NCBI RefSeq assembly: GCF_014960965.1
Contig: NZ_CP063169.1
Span: forward strand, 1,893,581 to 1,957,580
Length of the DNA: 64,000 bases
Direction of reading: 5' to 3'
Origin: Ruania alkalisoli
Lineage (GTDB): Bacteria; Actinomycetota; Actinomycetes; Actinomycetales; Beutenbergiaceae
Shown here: positions 54,040 through 62,600 of the stretch, piece after piece
How the letters are laid out: every line of letters begins with the position of its first letter
Numbering within the stretch: the stretch's first letter is position 1
Position numbers and translations under genes: made by a program
Notes under the pieces: model-generated
What the model was told of the DNA's origin: nothing
The model's database searches: none
Seen by the model: the letters and a program-made list of their open reading frames with translations, nothing else

Positions 54040-55020
54040 ATGACCGATCGCCAGTCGCTGATGCTGCTCGACACCGCCTCGCTGTACTTCCGCGCCTTCT
54101 TCGGCGTCCCTGATTCGATCACCGCCCCGGACGGAACGCCGGTGAACGCGGTGCGCGGGCTGCTGGACTTCCTCACCCGGCTGATCGACCAGTATCAGCC
54201 TACGCACGTGGCGTGCTGCTGGGACAACGACTGGCGCCCGCAGTGGCGGGTGGACCTGGTGCCCAGCTACAAGGCGCACCGGGTGGTCGAGGAGGTTCCC
54301 GAGGGCAGTGACGTGGAAGAAGTGCCGGATCCGCTGGCGGTCCAGGTTCCGGTCATCGCCGAGACGCTCGCGGCACTCGGAATCGCGGTGGTCGGAGCCG
54401 ATGGCTACGAGGCGGACGACGTGATCGGCACGCTCGCCACCGACGCCGGAATGGCCGTGGACGTGGTGACGGGGGACCGGGATCTGTTCCAATTGGTCAG
54501 CGACGGCGGTGACAACGATCCTGGTGGTCCAGGCCACCGGGTGCGCGTCCTCTACACCGCGCGCGGGGTCGGGCGGCATGAAGTGCTCACCGATGCCGTC
54601 GTGCAGGAGAAGTACGGGGTCGCGGCCGCTCGCTATGCCGATTTCGCCACGCTGCGCGGGGACAGTTCCGACGGTCTGCCCGGGGTGAAGGGTGTCGGGG
54701 AGAAGACAGCCGCCTCCCTGTTGGCCAGCTACGGCGACATCGCCGGAGTGAGGGCCGCTGCGGCCGATCCCGGCACCCCGCTCGCTGCCGGGATGCGCGC
54801 GAAGATCAACGCCGCCGCGGACTACCTCGACGTCGCGCCACGCGTGGTGGCCGTAGCGCGTGACATCGAGGCTATCGACCGCAGTGCACTCGACCTGCGC
54901 CGCCCGGGGAGCGTGCCCGAGCGTCCCGCGCCCGCCGACCCCGAGGTGTTGGCCGCCCTGGTCTCCCGGTGGGGACTGGACTCGTCGGTCGAGCGACTGC
55001 TCGCGGTACTGCGCGGCTGA
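54040..55020 (+). CDS. Standalone 5'-3' exonuclease (FEN family)
   Basis: A 326-residue protein resembling the N-terminal exonuclease domain of DNA polymerase I. Acidic metal ligands are in LLDTASLYFRAFFG, GYEADDVIGTLA (near residue 125) and VTGDRDLFQLV; VPSYKAHR carries the conserved Lys/Arg. The helix-hairpin-helix motif is LPGVKGVGEKTAASLLASYG. It removes RNA primers or flaps, in parallel with PolA. Present alone in many Actinobacteria. The run GSDVEEVPDPLAVQV is variable. Confidence 0.93.
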   Translation: MTDRQSLMLLDTASLYFRAFFGVPDSITAPDGTPVNAVRGLLDFLTRLIDQYQPTHVACCWDNDWRPQWRVDLVPSYKAHRVVEEVPEGSDVEEVPDPLAVQVPVIAETLAALGIAVVGADGYEADDVIGTLATDAGMAVDVVTGDRDLFQLVSDGGDNDPGGPGHRVRVLYTARGVGRHEVLTDAVVQEKYGVAAARYADFATLRGDSSDGLPGVKGVGEKTAASLLASYGDIAGVRAAAADPGTPLAAGMRAKINAAADYLDVAPRVVAVARDIEAIDRSALDLRRPGSVPERPAPADPEVLAALVSRWGLDSSVERLLAVLRG

Positions 55021-55049
55021 ACGGATCGCCCGGCTGACGGGTTCGGCCG

Positions 55050-55064
55050 GCGGGATGGGCCCGC
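55050..55064. terminator. Weak convergent hairpin
   Basis: GCGGG/CCCGC, 5 bp with loop ATGGG, between the exonuclease and DeoR genes, which converge here. Weak. Confidence 0.3.
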
Positions 55065-55082
55065 TATGTCGGCGGACGCCTG

Positions 55083-55862
55083 CTACACGAGCGTGACCTC
55101 GATCCCGGCCCCCCGGAGTGAGGCCACCACCGACTGGTCGGCCCTGTCGTCGGTGATCACCGCGTCGATCTGCGCTGCCGGGACGATGCGCGCGAACGCG
55201 CGGTGGCCCAGCTTGGAGGAGTCGGCAACCACCACCACCCGGGCCGAGCGCGCGGCGAGAGAGGCTGCGATGGAGGCTTCGCCGTCATCATGAGCACACG
55301 CTCCCGCGTCGGCATCGAGACCGTTCACACCGAGGAACAGTGTGTCGATCTCGACCTGCCCGAGCAGGAGGTCAGCGAGCGGGCCGGTGAGCTCATAGCT
55401 CTGCGCCCGCACCACGCCCCCGGTCACCACGACGCGTAGGTGTGCACGGACGGCGAGCTCGCCGGCGATGTTGACGGCGTTGGTCACCACGGTGACGGGC
55501 TGGCCACTGTCGCGCAGGCCGGTGTGGACCGCGAGTTCACGGGCGACCTCGGTCGTGGTGGTGCCGCCGTTGATCGCCACCACCTGACCCGGCTGGACGA
55601 GGTGAGCGGCGGCCACGGCGATCCTCGCCTTCTGGGCACTGTGGCGCGCCGCCTTGTACCGCAACGGAAGATCCCCGGAGGAGGGTTGCATCCGAGCGCC
55701 GCCTCGGGTGCGCACCACGAGCTGCTGGGCGGCAAGGGAATCCAGGTAGCGCCGAGCCGTCGCGGGCGAGACACTGAGTTCGGAGACGACATCTTCGACT
55801 TGCACGTGGTCGCGCGCGACCACCATGTCCAGCAGCGAGGCCAAACGGTCGTCGCGATTCAT
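55083..55862 (-). CDS. DeoR family transcriptional regulator
   Basis: A 259-residue regulator of sugar catabolism. N-terminal winged HTH (RLASLLDMVVARDHVQVEDVVSELSVSPATARRYLDSL) and C-terminal phosphosugar-binding domain (INGGTTTTEVAREL; VVTNAVNIAGEL; VVVTGGVVRAQSYELTGPLADLLL). AAGGAGGGGCG before ATG 55862 is the best Shine-Dalgarno in the region. It diverges from the SIS-ROK-PfkB-aldolase operon and probably represses it through the inverted repeat between them; a sugar phosphate should be the inducer. Confidence 0.93.
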   Translation of the reverse strand: MNRDDRLASLLDMVVARDHVQVEDVVSELSVSPATARRYLDSLAAQQLVVRTRGGARMQPSSGDLPLRYKAARHSAQKARIAVAAAHLVQPGQVVAINGGTTTTEVARELAVHTGLRDSGQPVTVVTNAVNIAGELAVRAHLRVVVTGGVVRAQSYELTGPLADLLLGQVEIDTLFLGVNGLDADAGACAHDDGEASIAASLAARSARVVVVADSSKLGHRAFARIVPAAQIDAVITDDRADQSVVASLRGAGIEVTLV

Positions 55863-55878
55863 CGCCCCTCCTTGATGT

Positions 55879-55912
55879 TTTCTGATTGATAACAGGGTAC
55901 TATGATCAGAAA
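55879..55912. promoter_or_regulatory. Inverted repeat in DeoR-SIS divergent promoter
   Basis: TTTCTGAT (55879-55886) and ATCAGAAA (55905-55912) are an exact 8-bp inverted repeat separated by 18 bp. The right arm overlaps a TATGAT -10 box (55901-55906) for the SIS operon. The spacer, about two helical turns from centre to centre with the arms, suits a DeoR-type operator pair. Confidence 0.6.
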
Positions 55913-55937
55913 CGTTCAACCAGTGAAGGGGTTATCC

Positions 55938-56825
55938 GTGTCAGACGCAGCACCGCAGTCGCAGACCAGCGTCGAGGTCGCCTCCCAGCCCGAGGTGTGG
56001 GAATGGGCGGTCGCGCACACCCGTGACTCGGCTGGCCTGCCCGCCAAGGGTGAACGCGTCGCCGTGGTCGGATGCGGCACCTCCTGGTTCATGGCGCAGT
56101 CCTACGCCGCGCTGCGCGAGGCCGCTGGACACGGAGTCACGGACGCCTTCACCGCATCGGAGTTTCCTGCCGGACGCTCCTATGACCGGCTCGTGACCAT
56201 CTCCCGTTCGGGCACCACCACCGAGATCGTCCAGCTCCTGTCCGCCACGGCTATTCCCAGCGTGCTGCTCACCGCTGTGGGTGAAGGTCCTGCCGCCGCG
56301 CATGCAGATCACGAGATCGTGCTCGACCGCGCGGACGAGTCTTCCGTCGTGCAGACGCGATTTGCGAGCACCGTGCTGCTGGTCCTGCGCGCCAGCCTGG
56401 GTGAGGACCTCGCGGCCGCAGTGGCCGACGCGCGCACGGCCCTGGCCGCCCCGATCGAAGCGGACTGGGTGGCGGCCGACCAGATCAGCTTCCTCGGCAC
56501 CGGCTGGACCATCGGCCTGGCCCACGAGGCGGCGCTGAAGCTGCGTGAATCCTCGCAATCCTGGACAGAGTCCTATCCCGCGATGGAGTACAGGCACGGA
56601 CCGATCTCGATCGCTCAGCCCGGCCGGGTGGTGTGGGTGTTCGGCCAGCCACCCACCGGGCTTGCCGAGGACGTGCGCGCCACGGGGGCCGACCTGGCCA
56701 CTAGCGATCTCGACCCGCTCGCTCATCTCGTGCTGCTGCATCGTCTCGCCGTCGCCCGGGCCGAGGAGCGGAACCTGAACCCGGATACCCCACGGCACCT
56801 CGCGCGCGCCGTGATCCTCGACTGA
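55938..56825 (+). CDS. SIS domain sugar-phosphate isomerase/deaminase (AgaS/GlmS-like)
   Basis: A 295-residue double-SIS protein. GCGTSWFMAQSYAAL is the first SIS loop; SRSGTTTEIVQLLS the sugar-phosphate loop; the second SIS shows FLGTGWTIGLAHEAALKLRES and MEYRHGPISI, the latter the GlmS-like EXRHGP motif. This family covers AgaS (galactosamine-6-P isomerase/deaminase) and glucosamine-6-P deaminase-like enzymes. GTG 55938 is chosen with GAAGGGG upstream; an earlier ATG at 55902 lies within the -10/operator region and cannot be the start. First gene of the operon. Confidence 0.87.
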   Translation: MSDAAPQSQTSVEVASQPEVWEWAVAHTRDSAGLPAKGERVAVVGCGTSWFMAQSYAALREAAGHGVTDAFTASEFPAGRSYDRLVTISRSGTTTEIVQLLSATAIPSVLLTAVGEGPAAAHADHEIVLDRADESSVVQTRFASTVLLVLRASLGEDLAAAVADARTALAAPIEADWVAADQISFLGTGWTIGLAHEAALKLRESSQSWTESYPAMEYRHGPISIAQPGRVVWVFGQPPTGLAEDVRATGADLATSDLDPLAHLVLLHRLAVARAEERNLNPDTPRHLARAVILD

Positions 56826-56829
56826 GGCG

Positions 56830-57723
56830 ATGAGCATGGCAGTGAGCCCCGCGACGGCGCTGGGCGTGGACATCGGTGGTACGACGATCAAGGTGGGCCG
56901 GGTCGCCAGTGATGGAAGCCTGACCGACACTCGCACCGTGCCGACTCCTCGCGATCCGCACGTGCTGGCCGAGGTGATCGCAACCGAGGTGGACCGCACC
57001 CCGGAGCCGGTGATCGGTGTCGTCAACCCGGGCATCATCGACGAACGCACCGGTGTGGTCACCTTCGCGGCGAACCTCGGATGGCGGGACCTGCCGCTGC
57101 AGGCGATTCTCGAACGCAGACTCGGGCGGCGGGTGGTGCTCGGCCACGACGTCCGGGCCGGGGCCCTAGCCGAATCGCTGTGGGGCGCCGGCGCGGCCGG
57201 GGACATGCTGTTCATGCCGCTCGGCACCGGGATCGCCTCGGCGCTCGTGCTCGACGGGGTCGTGCGGGGTACCGGCTGGGCCGGGGAGGTGGGACAAGTG
57301 CTCGTCGCCGACCCTGACCACCCCGGCACCCGTGTCCCGTTCGAACAAATCGCCTCGGCTTCGGCGCTCGCTGCCCGCTATGCCGCTGCCACCGGGTCGA
57401 GTGATGTCAGCGCCGGCGCTCGCGGCGTGCTGGAGCGGCTGGCCGACGGCGACCCCGTGGCCGCCGAGATCGTGCGTACCGCGATCGACACCCTCGCCGA
57501 CCTGCTCGCGGACACCGCCGGACTCCTCGGACCCGTGCCGATCGTCCTGGGAGGCGGACTGGCCGAGGCAGGGGACGCCGTCCTGGAACCTCTGCGAGCT
57601 GCGCTTGTGCAGCGCCTGCCCGGCGAGCTGCGCGCACCGCTACGTGCTGCTGTGCTGGGGTCGTGGGCGGGATGCCTGGGCGCGGGTGCGTTGGCCCTCG
57701 AGTTGCGACAGGAGCGCCGATGA
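56830..57723 (+). CDS. ROK family sugar kinase, lacking the zinc motif
   Basis: A 297-residue protein. The N-terminal phosphate loop GVDIGGTTIKVG and the second-lobe LFMPLGTGIASALVLDG are ROK features. The conserved CXCGXXGCXE zinc motif is absent: GEVGQVLVADPDHPG...FEQIAS occupies the place. The general base region, usually NDXNXAA, reads GHDVRAGALAE, keeping only the Asp. So a divergent kinase, perhaps for an amino sugar. GAGG lies 3-6 nt before ATG. It overlaps pfkB by ATGA. Confidence 0.85.
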   Translation: MSMAVSPATALGVDIGGTTIKVGRVASDGSLTDTRTVPTPRDPHVLAEVIATEVDRTPEPVIGVVNPGIIDERTGVVTFAANLGWRDLPLQAILERRLGRRVVLGHDVRAGALAESLWGAGAAGDMLFMPLGTGIASALVLDGVVRGTGWAGEVGQVLVADPDHPGTRVPFEQIASASALAARYAAATGSSDVSAGARGVLERLADGDPVAAEIVRTAIDTLADLLADTAGLLGPVPIVLGGGLAEAGDAVLEPLRAALVQRLPGELRAPLRAAVLGSWAGCLGAGALALELRQERR

Positions 57724-58649
57724 TTCACACCGTCACCCCCAACCCAGCACTGGACCTCACCTACCGCCTTGCCCACCTGCAGGTCGGGGAGGTACACCGT
57801 GCCGACGACGTCACCGAGACACCCGGGGGCAAGGGGATCAATGTCGCGCGGGTGCTGGCCGCCCTCGGCCACGAGGTGGACTGTGGCGGCTTCCTCGGCG
57901 GCAGTACCGGTGAGCACCTGGAGCACCTGCTCAGCCACTCGTCCGTGCACCAGGATTGGACCCTCGTCGCGGGGGAGACGCGCCGCACCGTGACTATCGT
58001 GGACGAGGCCGGGGCGACTCTGATCAACGAACCCGGCCCGCCGGTAGCCCACCGGGACTGGGAACGACTTTCACGCGCGGTGCAGGCCCGCACCCGGGCG
58101 GGGGACGTCGTCGTGATCTCCGGCTCCACCCCGCCAGGCACCGGCGAGACGGACCTGCCTGACCTCGTGCGTGCCCTCGTCGATGCGGGGGCACAGGTGA
58201 TCGTCGATACCTCCGGGCCGGCGCTGCTCACCGTCGCGGCCGCTGGGCCGGCGGTGCTCAAACCGAACCACCTCGAGCTGCAGGCTGCAACGGGTCTCGA
58301 CGATCCTGTCGCCGGGGCGCGCGAGCTCCTGCGCCGCGGCGCCGGTGCCGTGCTCGTCTCTCGTGGCTCGGACGGGGTGTTGCTCGTGACTGCCGACGGT
58401 GCGTGGCTGGCGCGTCCCGAGCCGATCAGTGGTGGTAACCCGACGGGCGCCGGGGATGCCGCAGTGGCTGCGCTTGCGGCGGCGGTCGCCTCCGGCGCCG
58501 AGGGTGCCGCGCTGGCCGGCCATCTGCCCGATGTTGTCGCCCTCTCGGCCGCCGCGGTGCTCATGCCGACGGCCGGTGCGGTCGATACCGATGCCTACGC
58601 GCGTTTGCGCACCTCGATCCGGACGGAGCCTCTCGATGCCGCTTGCTGA
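57720..58649 (+). CDS. PfkB family phosphofructokinase/tagatose-6-phosphate kinase
   Basis: A 309-residue ribokinase-fold kinase. It begins MIHTVTPNPALDLTYRL, as 1-phosphofructokinase (FruK) and LacC do. GGKGINVARVLAALG is PfkB signature 1 and SGGNPTGAGDAAVAAL signature 2 with catalytic Asp. Substrate is fructose-1-P, fructose-6-P or tagatose-6-P; with an aldolase and a SIS isomerase beside it, tagatose-6-P is a fair guess. ATG overlaps the ROK stop; its 3' end overlaps the aldolase by 14 bp. Confidence 0.9.
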   Translation: MIHTVTPNPALDLTYRLAHLQVGEVHRADDVTETPGGKGINVARVLAALGHEVDCGGFLGGSTGEHLEHLLSHSSVHQDWTLVAGETRRTVTIVDEAGATLINEPGPPVAHRDWERLSRAVQARTRAGDVVVISGSTPPGTGETDLPDLVRALVDAGAQVIVDTSGPALLTVAAAGPAVLKPNHLELQAATGLDDPVAGARELLRRGAGAVLVSRGSDGVLLVTADGAWLARPEPISGGNPTGAGDAAVAALAAAVASGAEGAALAGHLPDVVALSAAAVLMPTAGAVDTDAYARLRTSIRTEPLDAAC

Positions 58650-59472
58650 CCTCACGACCGTTGCTGCCCCCCTACGTGCAGCGCGCACCGGACTTGGTGC
58701 GTTCAACGTGGTTCACCTCGAACATGGCGCCGCCTTCGTGGCCGCTGCCGAACGCGCGGACCGCCCGGTGGTGCTGCAGGTCAGCCAGAATGCGGTGAAG
58801 TTCCACGGGGCGCTGGCGCCGATCGGGACGGCGACCCTCGCCCTGGCCAGAGCAGCGTCGGTGGACGTGGTGGTGCACCTGGACCACGCCGACGACGTCG
58901 CCCTGGTGCGCGAGGCGCTCGACCTGGGATTCACCTCGGTCATGTACGACGGGTCCAAGCTGCCGACCGAGCAGAACGTCGCCACCACGGCCGAGGTGGT
59001 GCGGCTTGCGCATGAGCGCGGGGTCAGCGTGGAGGCGGAACTTGGCGAGGTGGGCGGCAAGAACGGCGTGCACGACCCCTCCGCGCGCACCGATCCCGGC
59101 GAGGCCGCCTGGTTCGTGGCCGAGACCGGGGTGGACCTGCTGGCCGTGGCTGTCGGTTCCTCGCACGCGATGACCACGCGTGGTGCTGTGCTGGACACGG
59201 AGCTGATCGCCCAGATCGCGGCGGCGGTGGATGTGCCGCTGGTGCTGCACGGCTCGTCCGGGGTGAGTGACGAGGGGATGCGTGCGGCAATCGAGGCGGG
59301 CATGACCAAGATCAACGTCTCGACGCACCTGAACAAGATCTTCACCGGCGAGGTCCGGGCAGCGCTCGAGGAGAACCCCGACCTGGTGGACTCCCGGAAG
59401 TGGTTCCGCCCGGGGCTGGACGCCATCAGCGCCGAGGTGGAGCGACTGTTGCGGTGGTACGCGGACCAGTAG
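58636..59472 (+). CDS. Class II ketose-bisphosphate aldolase (GatY/KbaY/FbaA family)
   Basis: A 278-residue zinc aldolase. HLDHADD carries the catalytic Asp and a zinc His; EAELGEVGG the Glu; GSSHAM the second His and HGSSGVSDE the third with the phosphate loop (KINVSTHLNK). The GEVGGKNGVHD segment and short length match tagatose-bisphosphate aldolases (GatY/AgaY) more than the long FbaA. It cleaves tagatose- or fructose-1,6-bisphosphate to triose phosphates. GGAG lies 8 nt before ATG 58636. Last gene of the operon. Confidence 0.9.
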   Translation: MPLADLTTVAAPLRAARTGLGAFNVVHLEHGAAFVAAAERADRPVVLQVSQNAVKFHGALAPIGTATLALARAASVDVVVHLDHADDVALVREALDLGFTSVMYDGSKLPTEQNVATTAEVVRLAHERGVSVEAELGEVGGKNGVHDPSARTDPGEAAWFVAETGVDLLAVAVGSSHAMTTRGAVLDTELIAQIAAAVDVPLVLHGSSGVSDEGMRAAIEAGMTKINVSTHLNKIFTGEVRAALEENPDLVDSRKWFRPGLDAISAEVERLLRWYADQ

Positions 59473-59490
59473 GCGCTGCGCATCATTGCT

Positions 59491-59540
59491 TGCGATGCGA
59501 TGCGATGCGATGCGATGCGATGCGATGCGATGCGATGCGA
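59491..59540. repeat. (TGCGA)10 pentanucleotide tandem repeat
   Basis: Ten exact copies of TGCGA (50 bp), followed by TG and then GCGATG after a single extra G. It is 19 bp after the aldolase stop and about 113 bp before the metH -10 box, in an intergenic region of 192 bp. No other simple-sequence tract of this size was seen in the window. Confidence 0.98.
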
Positions 59541-59652
59541 TGGCGATGTACCTGATACGTCGGAATCACACCGCAAGGGCCGATCAGCGCCAGTAAGTGC
59601 CGGGTGAGATCCCGCATCCCAGACTCGGTGCCGGGGTGGGGGTATCGATCTC

Positions 59653-59658
59653 TACACT
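59653..59658 (+). promoter_or_regulatory. -10 box for leaderless metH
   Basis: TACACT, then TTTCCC (6 nt), then ATG 59665. No ribosome-binding site and no cobalamin or SAM riboswitch was recognised upstream. Confidence 0.55.
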
Positions 59659-59664
59659 TTTCCC

Positions 59665-62600
59665 ATGCGTCCACCCCGTTCTGCCGCCCTGCTCGAGACC
59701 ATGCGCACCCGGGTGGTGGTCGCTGACGGCGCGATGGGGACGATGATCCAGGACGCGGGGCTCACCCTCGAGGACTTCCAGGGCCTGGAGGGCTGCAACG
59801 AGATCCTCAACGTCACCCGGCCCGAGGTGATCGAGTCCCTGCACGCGGAGTTCTTCGCCGTCGGGGTCGACTGCGTGGAGACGAACACCTTCGGCGCCAA
59901 TGCCTCCAACCTGGGCGACTACGACATCATCGAGCGCATCGGTGAGCTCGCCGAGGCCGGGGCCGTGATCGCGAGGCGCAGCGCCGAGAAGCACTCCACG
60001 CCCGACCATCCGCGCTGGGTCCTCGGCTCCATGGGCCCGGGCACCAAGCTGCCCAGCCTCGGGCACGTCACCTATGCCTCCCTGAAGGCCTCCTTCGCGC
60101 AGCAGGCCGCCGGCCTCATCCGCGGAGGCGCTGATGCGCTGCTGGTGGAGACCAGCCAGGACCTGCTGCAGACCAAGGCTGCGATCAACGCCTGCAAGCA
60201 GGCCCAGGTCGAAACCGGGCTCGAGGTGCCGATCTTCGCCCAGGTCACGGTGGAGACCACCGGCACGATGCTGATGGGCTCCGAGATCGGTGCCGCTCTC
60301 ACCACGCTCGCAGCCCTGGGCATCGACGCCATCGGCCTCAACTGTGCCACCGGCCCGGCGGAGATGAGCGAGCACCTGCGCCACCTGTCCAAGCATTCCC
60401 CGGTGCCGATCACCTGTATGCCCAACGCGGGGCTGCCGGTGCTCGGCAAGCACGGCGCCGAGTACCCGCTTACCCCGGACGAGCTCGCCGCTGCCCACGA
60501 GCAGTTCGTCGGCGAGTTTGGCCTCAACCTCGTGGGTGGCTGCTGCGGTACGACACCTGAGCACCTGCGGGCGGTGGTGGAGAAGGTCCGGGGCAGGGCC
60601 GTCGTCGAACGGGCCCCCCAGCCCACCCACGGGGTGGCGAGCTTGTACGCCCACACCGACTTCGACCAGGACGCCGCCTTCTTGGCCATCGGCGAGCGGA
60701 CCAACGCCAACGGATCCAAGGCGTTCCGGGAGGCGATGCTGGCCGAGAACTGGGACGAGTGCGTCCAGATCGCCCGGGCGCAGACCCGCGATGGCGCGCA
60801 CCTGCTGGACGTGTGCGTGGACTATGTGGGTCGTGATGGTGTGGCCGACATCCGCGACGTGGTCTCTCGGTTGGCGAGTGCCTCCACGCTGCCGCTGGTG
60901 ATCGACTCCACCGAGCCCGCGGTGATCGGTGCCGGGCTGGCGCTCGTGGGCGGGCGCGCCGTGGTGAACTCGGTGAACTTCGAGGACGGCGACGGCCCGG
61001 ACTCCCGCTACGCGAAGATCATGCCGCACGTGATCGAGCACGGTGCCGCGGTGGTGGCCCTGACGATCGATGAGGAAGGGCAGGCGCGCACCGCCGAGCA
61101 CAAGGTGGCGATCGCCTCCCGCCTCATCGAGGACCTCACCGGCCGTTGGGGGATGGCGGTGGAGGACATCATCGTCGACACCCTCACTTTCCCGATCGCG
61201 ACCGGGCAGGAGGAGACCCGCAGGGACGCGATCGAGACGATCGAGGCCATCCGTGAGCTCAAGCGTCGCTACCCGGCCGTGCACACCACCCTGGGAGTTT
61301 CGAACATCTCCTTCGGGCTCAACCCGGCCGCCCGGGTGGTGCTGAACTCGGTGTTCCTGCACGCCGCCGTCGAGGCCGGGCTGGACTCGGCGATCGTGCA
61401 CGCCGCGAAGATCCTGCCGCTGGCGCAGATCCCCGAGGAGCAGCGTCAGGCCGCCGAGGACCTGGTCTGGGACCGGCGGGCCTACGACGGTGACCAGCTC
61501 ACCCATGACCCGCTCGCGCACCTGCTGGATGTCTTCTCCGGGGTGGACTCGGCAGCACTGAAGGACGCCCGCGCTGCCGAGCTCGCGGCGCTGCCGCTGG
61601 ACGAACGTCTCGCCCGCCGCATCATCGACGGTGAGATGAAGGGGTTGCACGACGATCTCGACGCCGCGCTGGCCGAGGGCTGGAAGGCGCTCGACATCGT
61701 CAACGATCAGTTGCTCGCGGGGATGAAGGTGGTGGGGGAGCGGTTCGGCGCCGGGGAGATGCAGTTGCCGTTCGTGCTGACCTCCGCCGAGACGATGAAG
61801 ACCGCGGTGGCGCACCTCGAACCCCATATGGAGAAGGTCGAAGAGGGCGGGGGGAAGGGCACCATCGTGCTCGGCACGGTCCGCGGGGACGTGCATGACA
61901 TCGGAAAGAATCTCGTCGACATCATCCTCACCAACAACGGCTACACGGTCATCAACATCGGCATCAAGCAGCCGGTGTCGGCGTTCATCGAGGCCGCGCA
62001 GGAGCACCGGGCCGACGTGATCGGCATGAGTGGGCTGCTGGTGAAATCCACCGTGGTGATGAAGGAGAACCTGGAGGAGCTCAACACCCGGGGGCTCGCC
62101 GAGAAGTACCCGGTGCTGCTCGGGGGTGCCGCCCTGACCCGCGTGTACGTCGAGGACGACCTGGACGAGGTCTACGACGGGCAGGTGCGCTACGCCCGCG
62201 ACGCCTTCGAAGGGCTGCGCCTGATGGAGCCCCTGGTGCGGGTGGCCCGGGGAGAGGCAGCGGACGCCGTCGGGCTGCCGGCGCTGAAGAAGCGCCGCCA
62301 CGCGCAGGTGACCGTGGATGAAACCCCGGCCGAGGACCTGCCTGAGCGCTCGGACGTGGCCACGGACAACCCGGTGCCCACACCGCCGTTCTGGGGCACC
62401 CGCATCGTCAAGGGCATTGCCTTGGCCGAGTACTCCGCGTTCCTGGACGAGCGGGCGACCTTCATGGGCCAGTGGGGTCTCAAGCCCGGGCGTGGCGAGG
62501 GCGGTTCCTCTTATGAGGAACTGGTCGAGACCGAGGGGCGTCCGCGGCTGCGGGAGTGGATGGCCAGGATCGCCACCGAGGACATGCTCACCCCGTCGGT

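Noticed and set aside
59491-59540. CRISPR array or coding repeat
   Set aside because: The unit is 5 bp with no spacers; the reverse-strand frames that give RIAS(H) repeats are not protein-coding.
59541-59664. Cobalamin or SAM riboswitch before metH
   Set aside because: No B12 box or SAM core recognised, and the -10 box lies 6 nt from the ATG.
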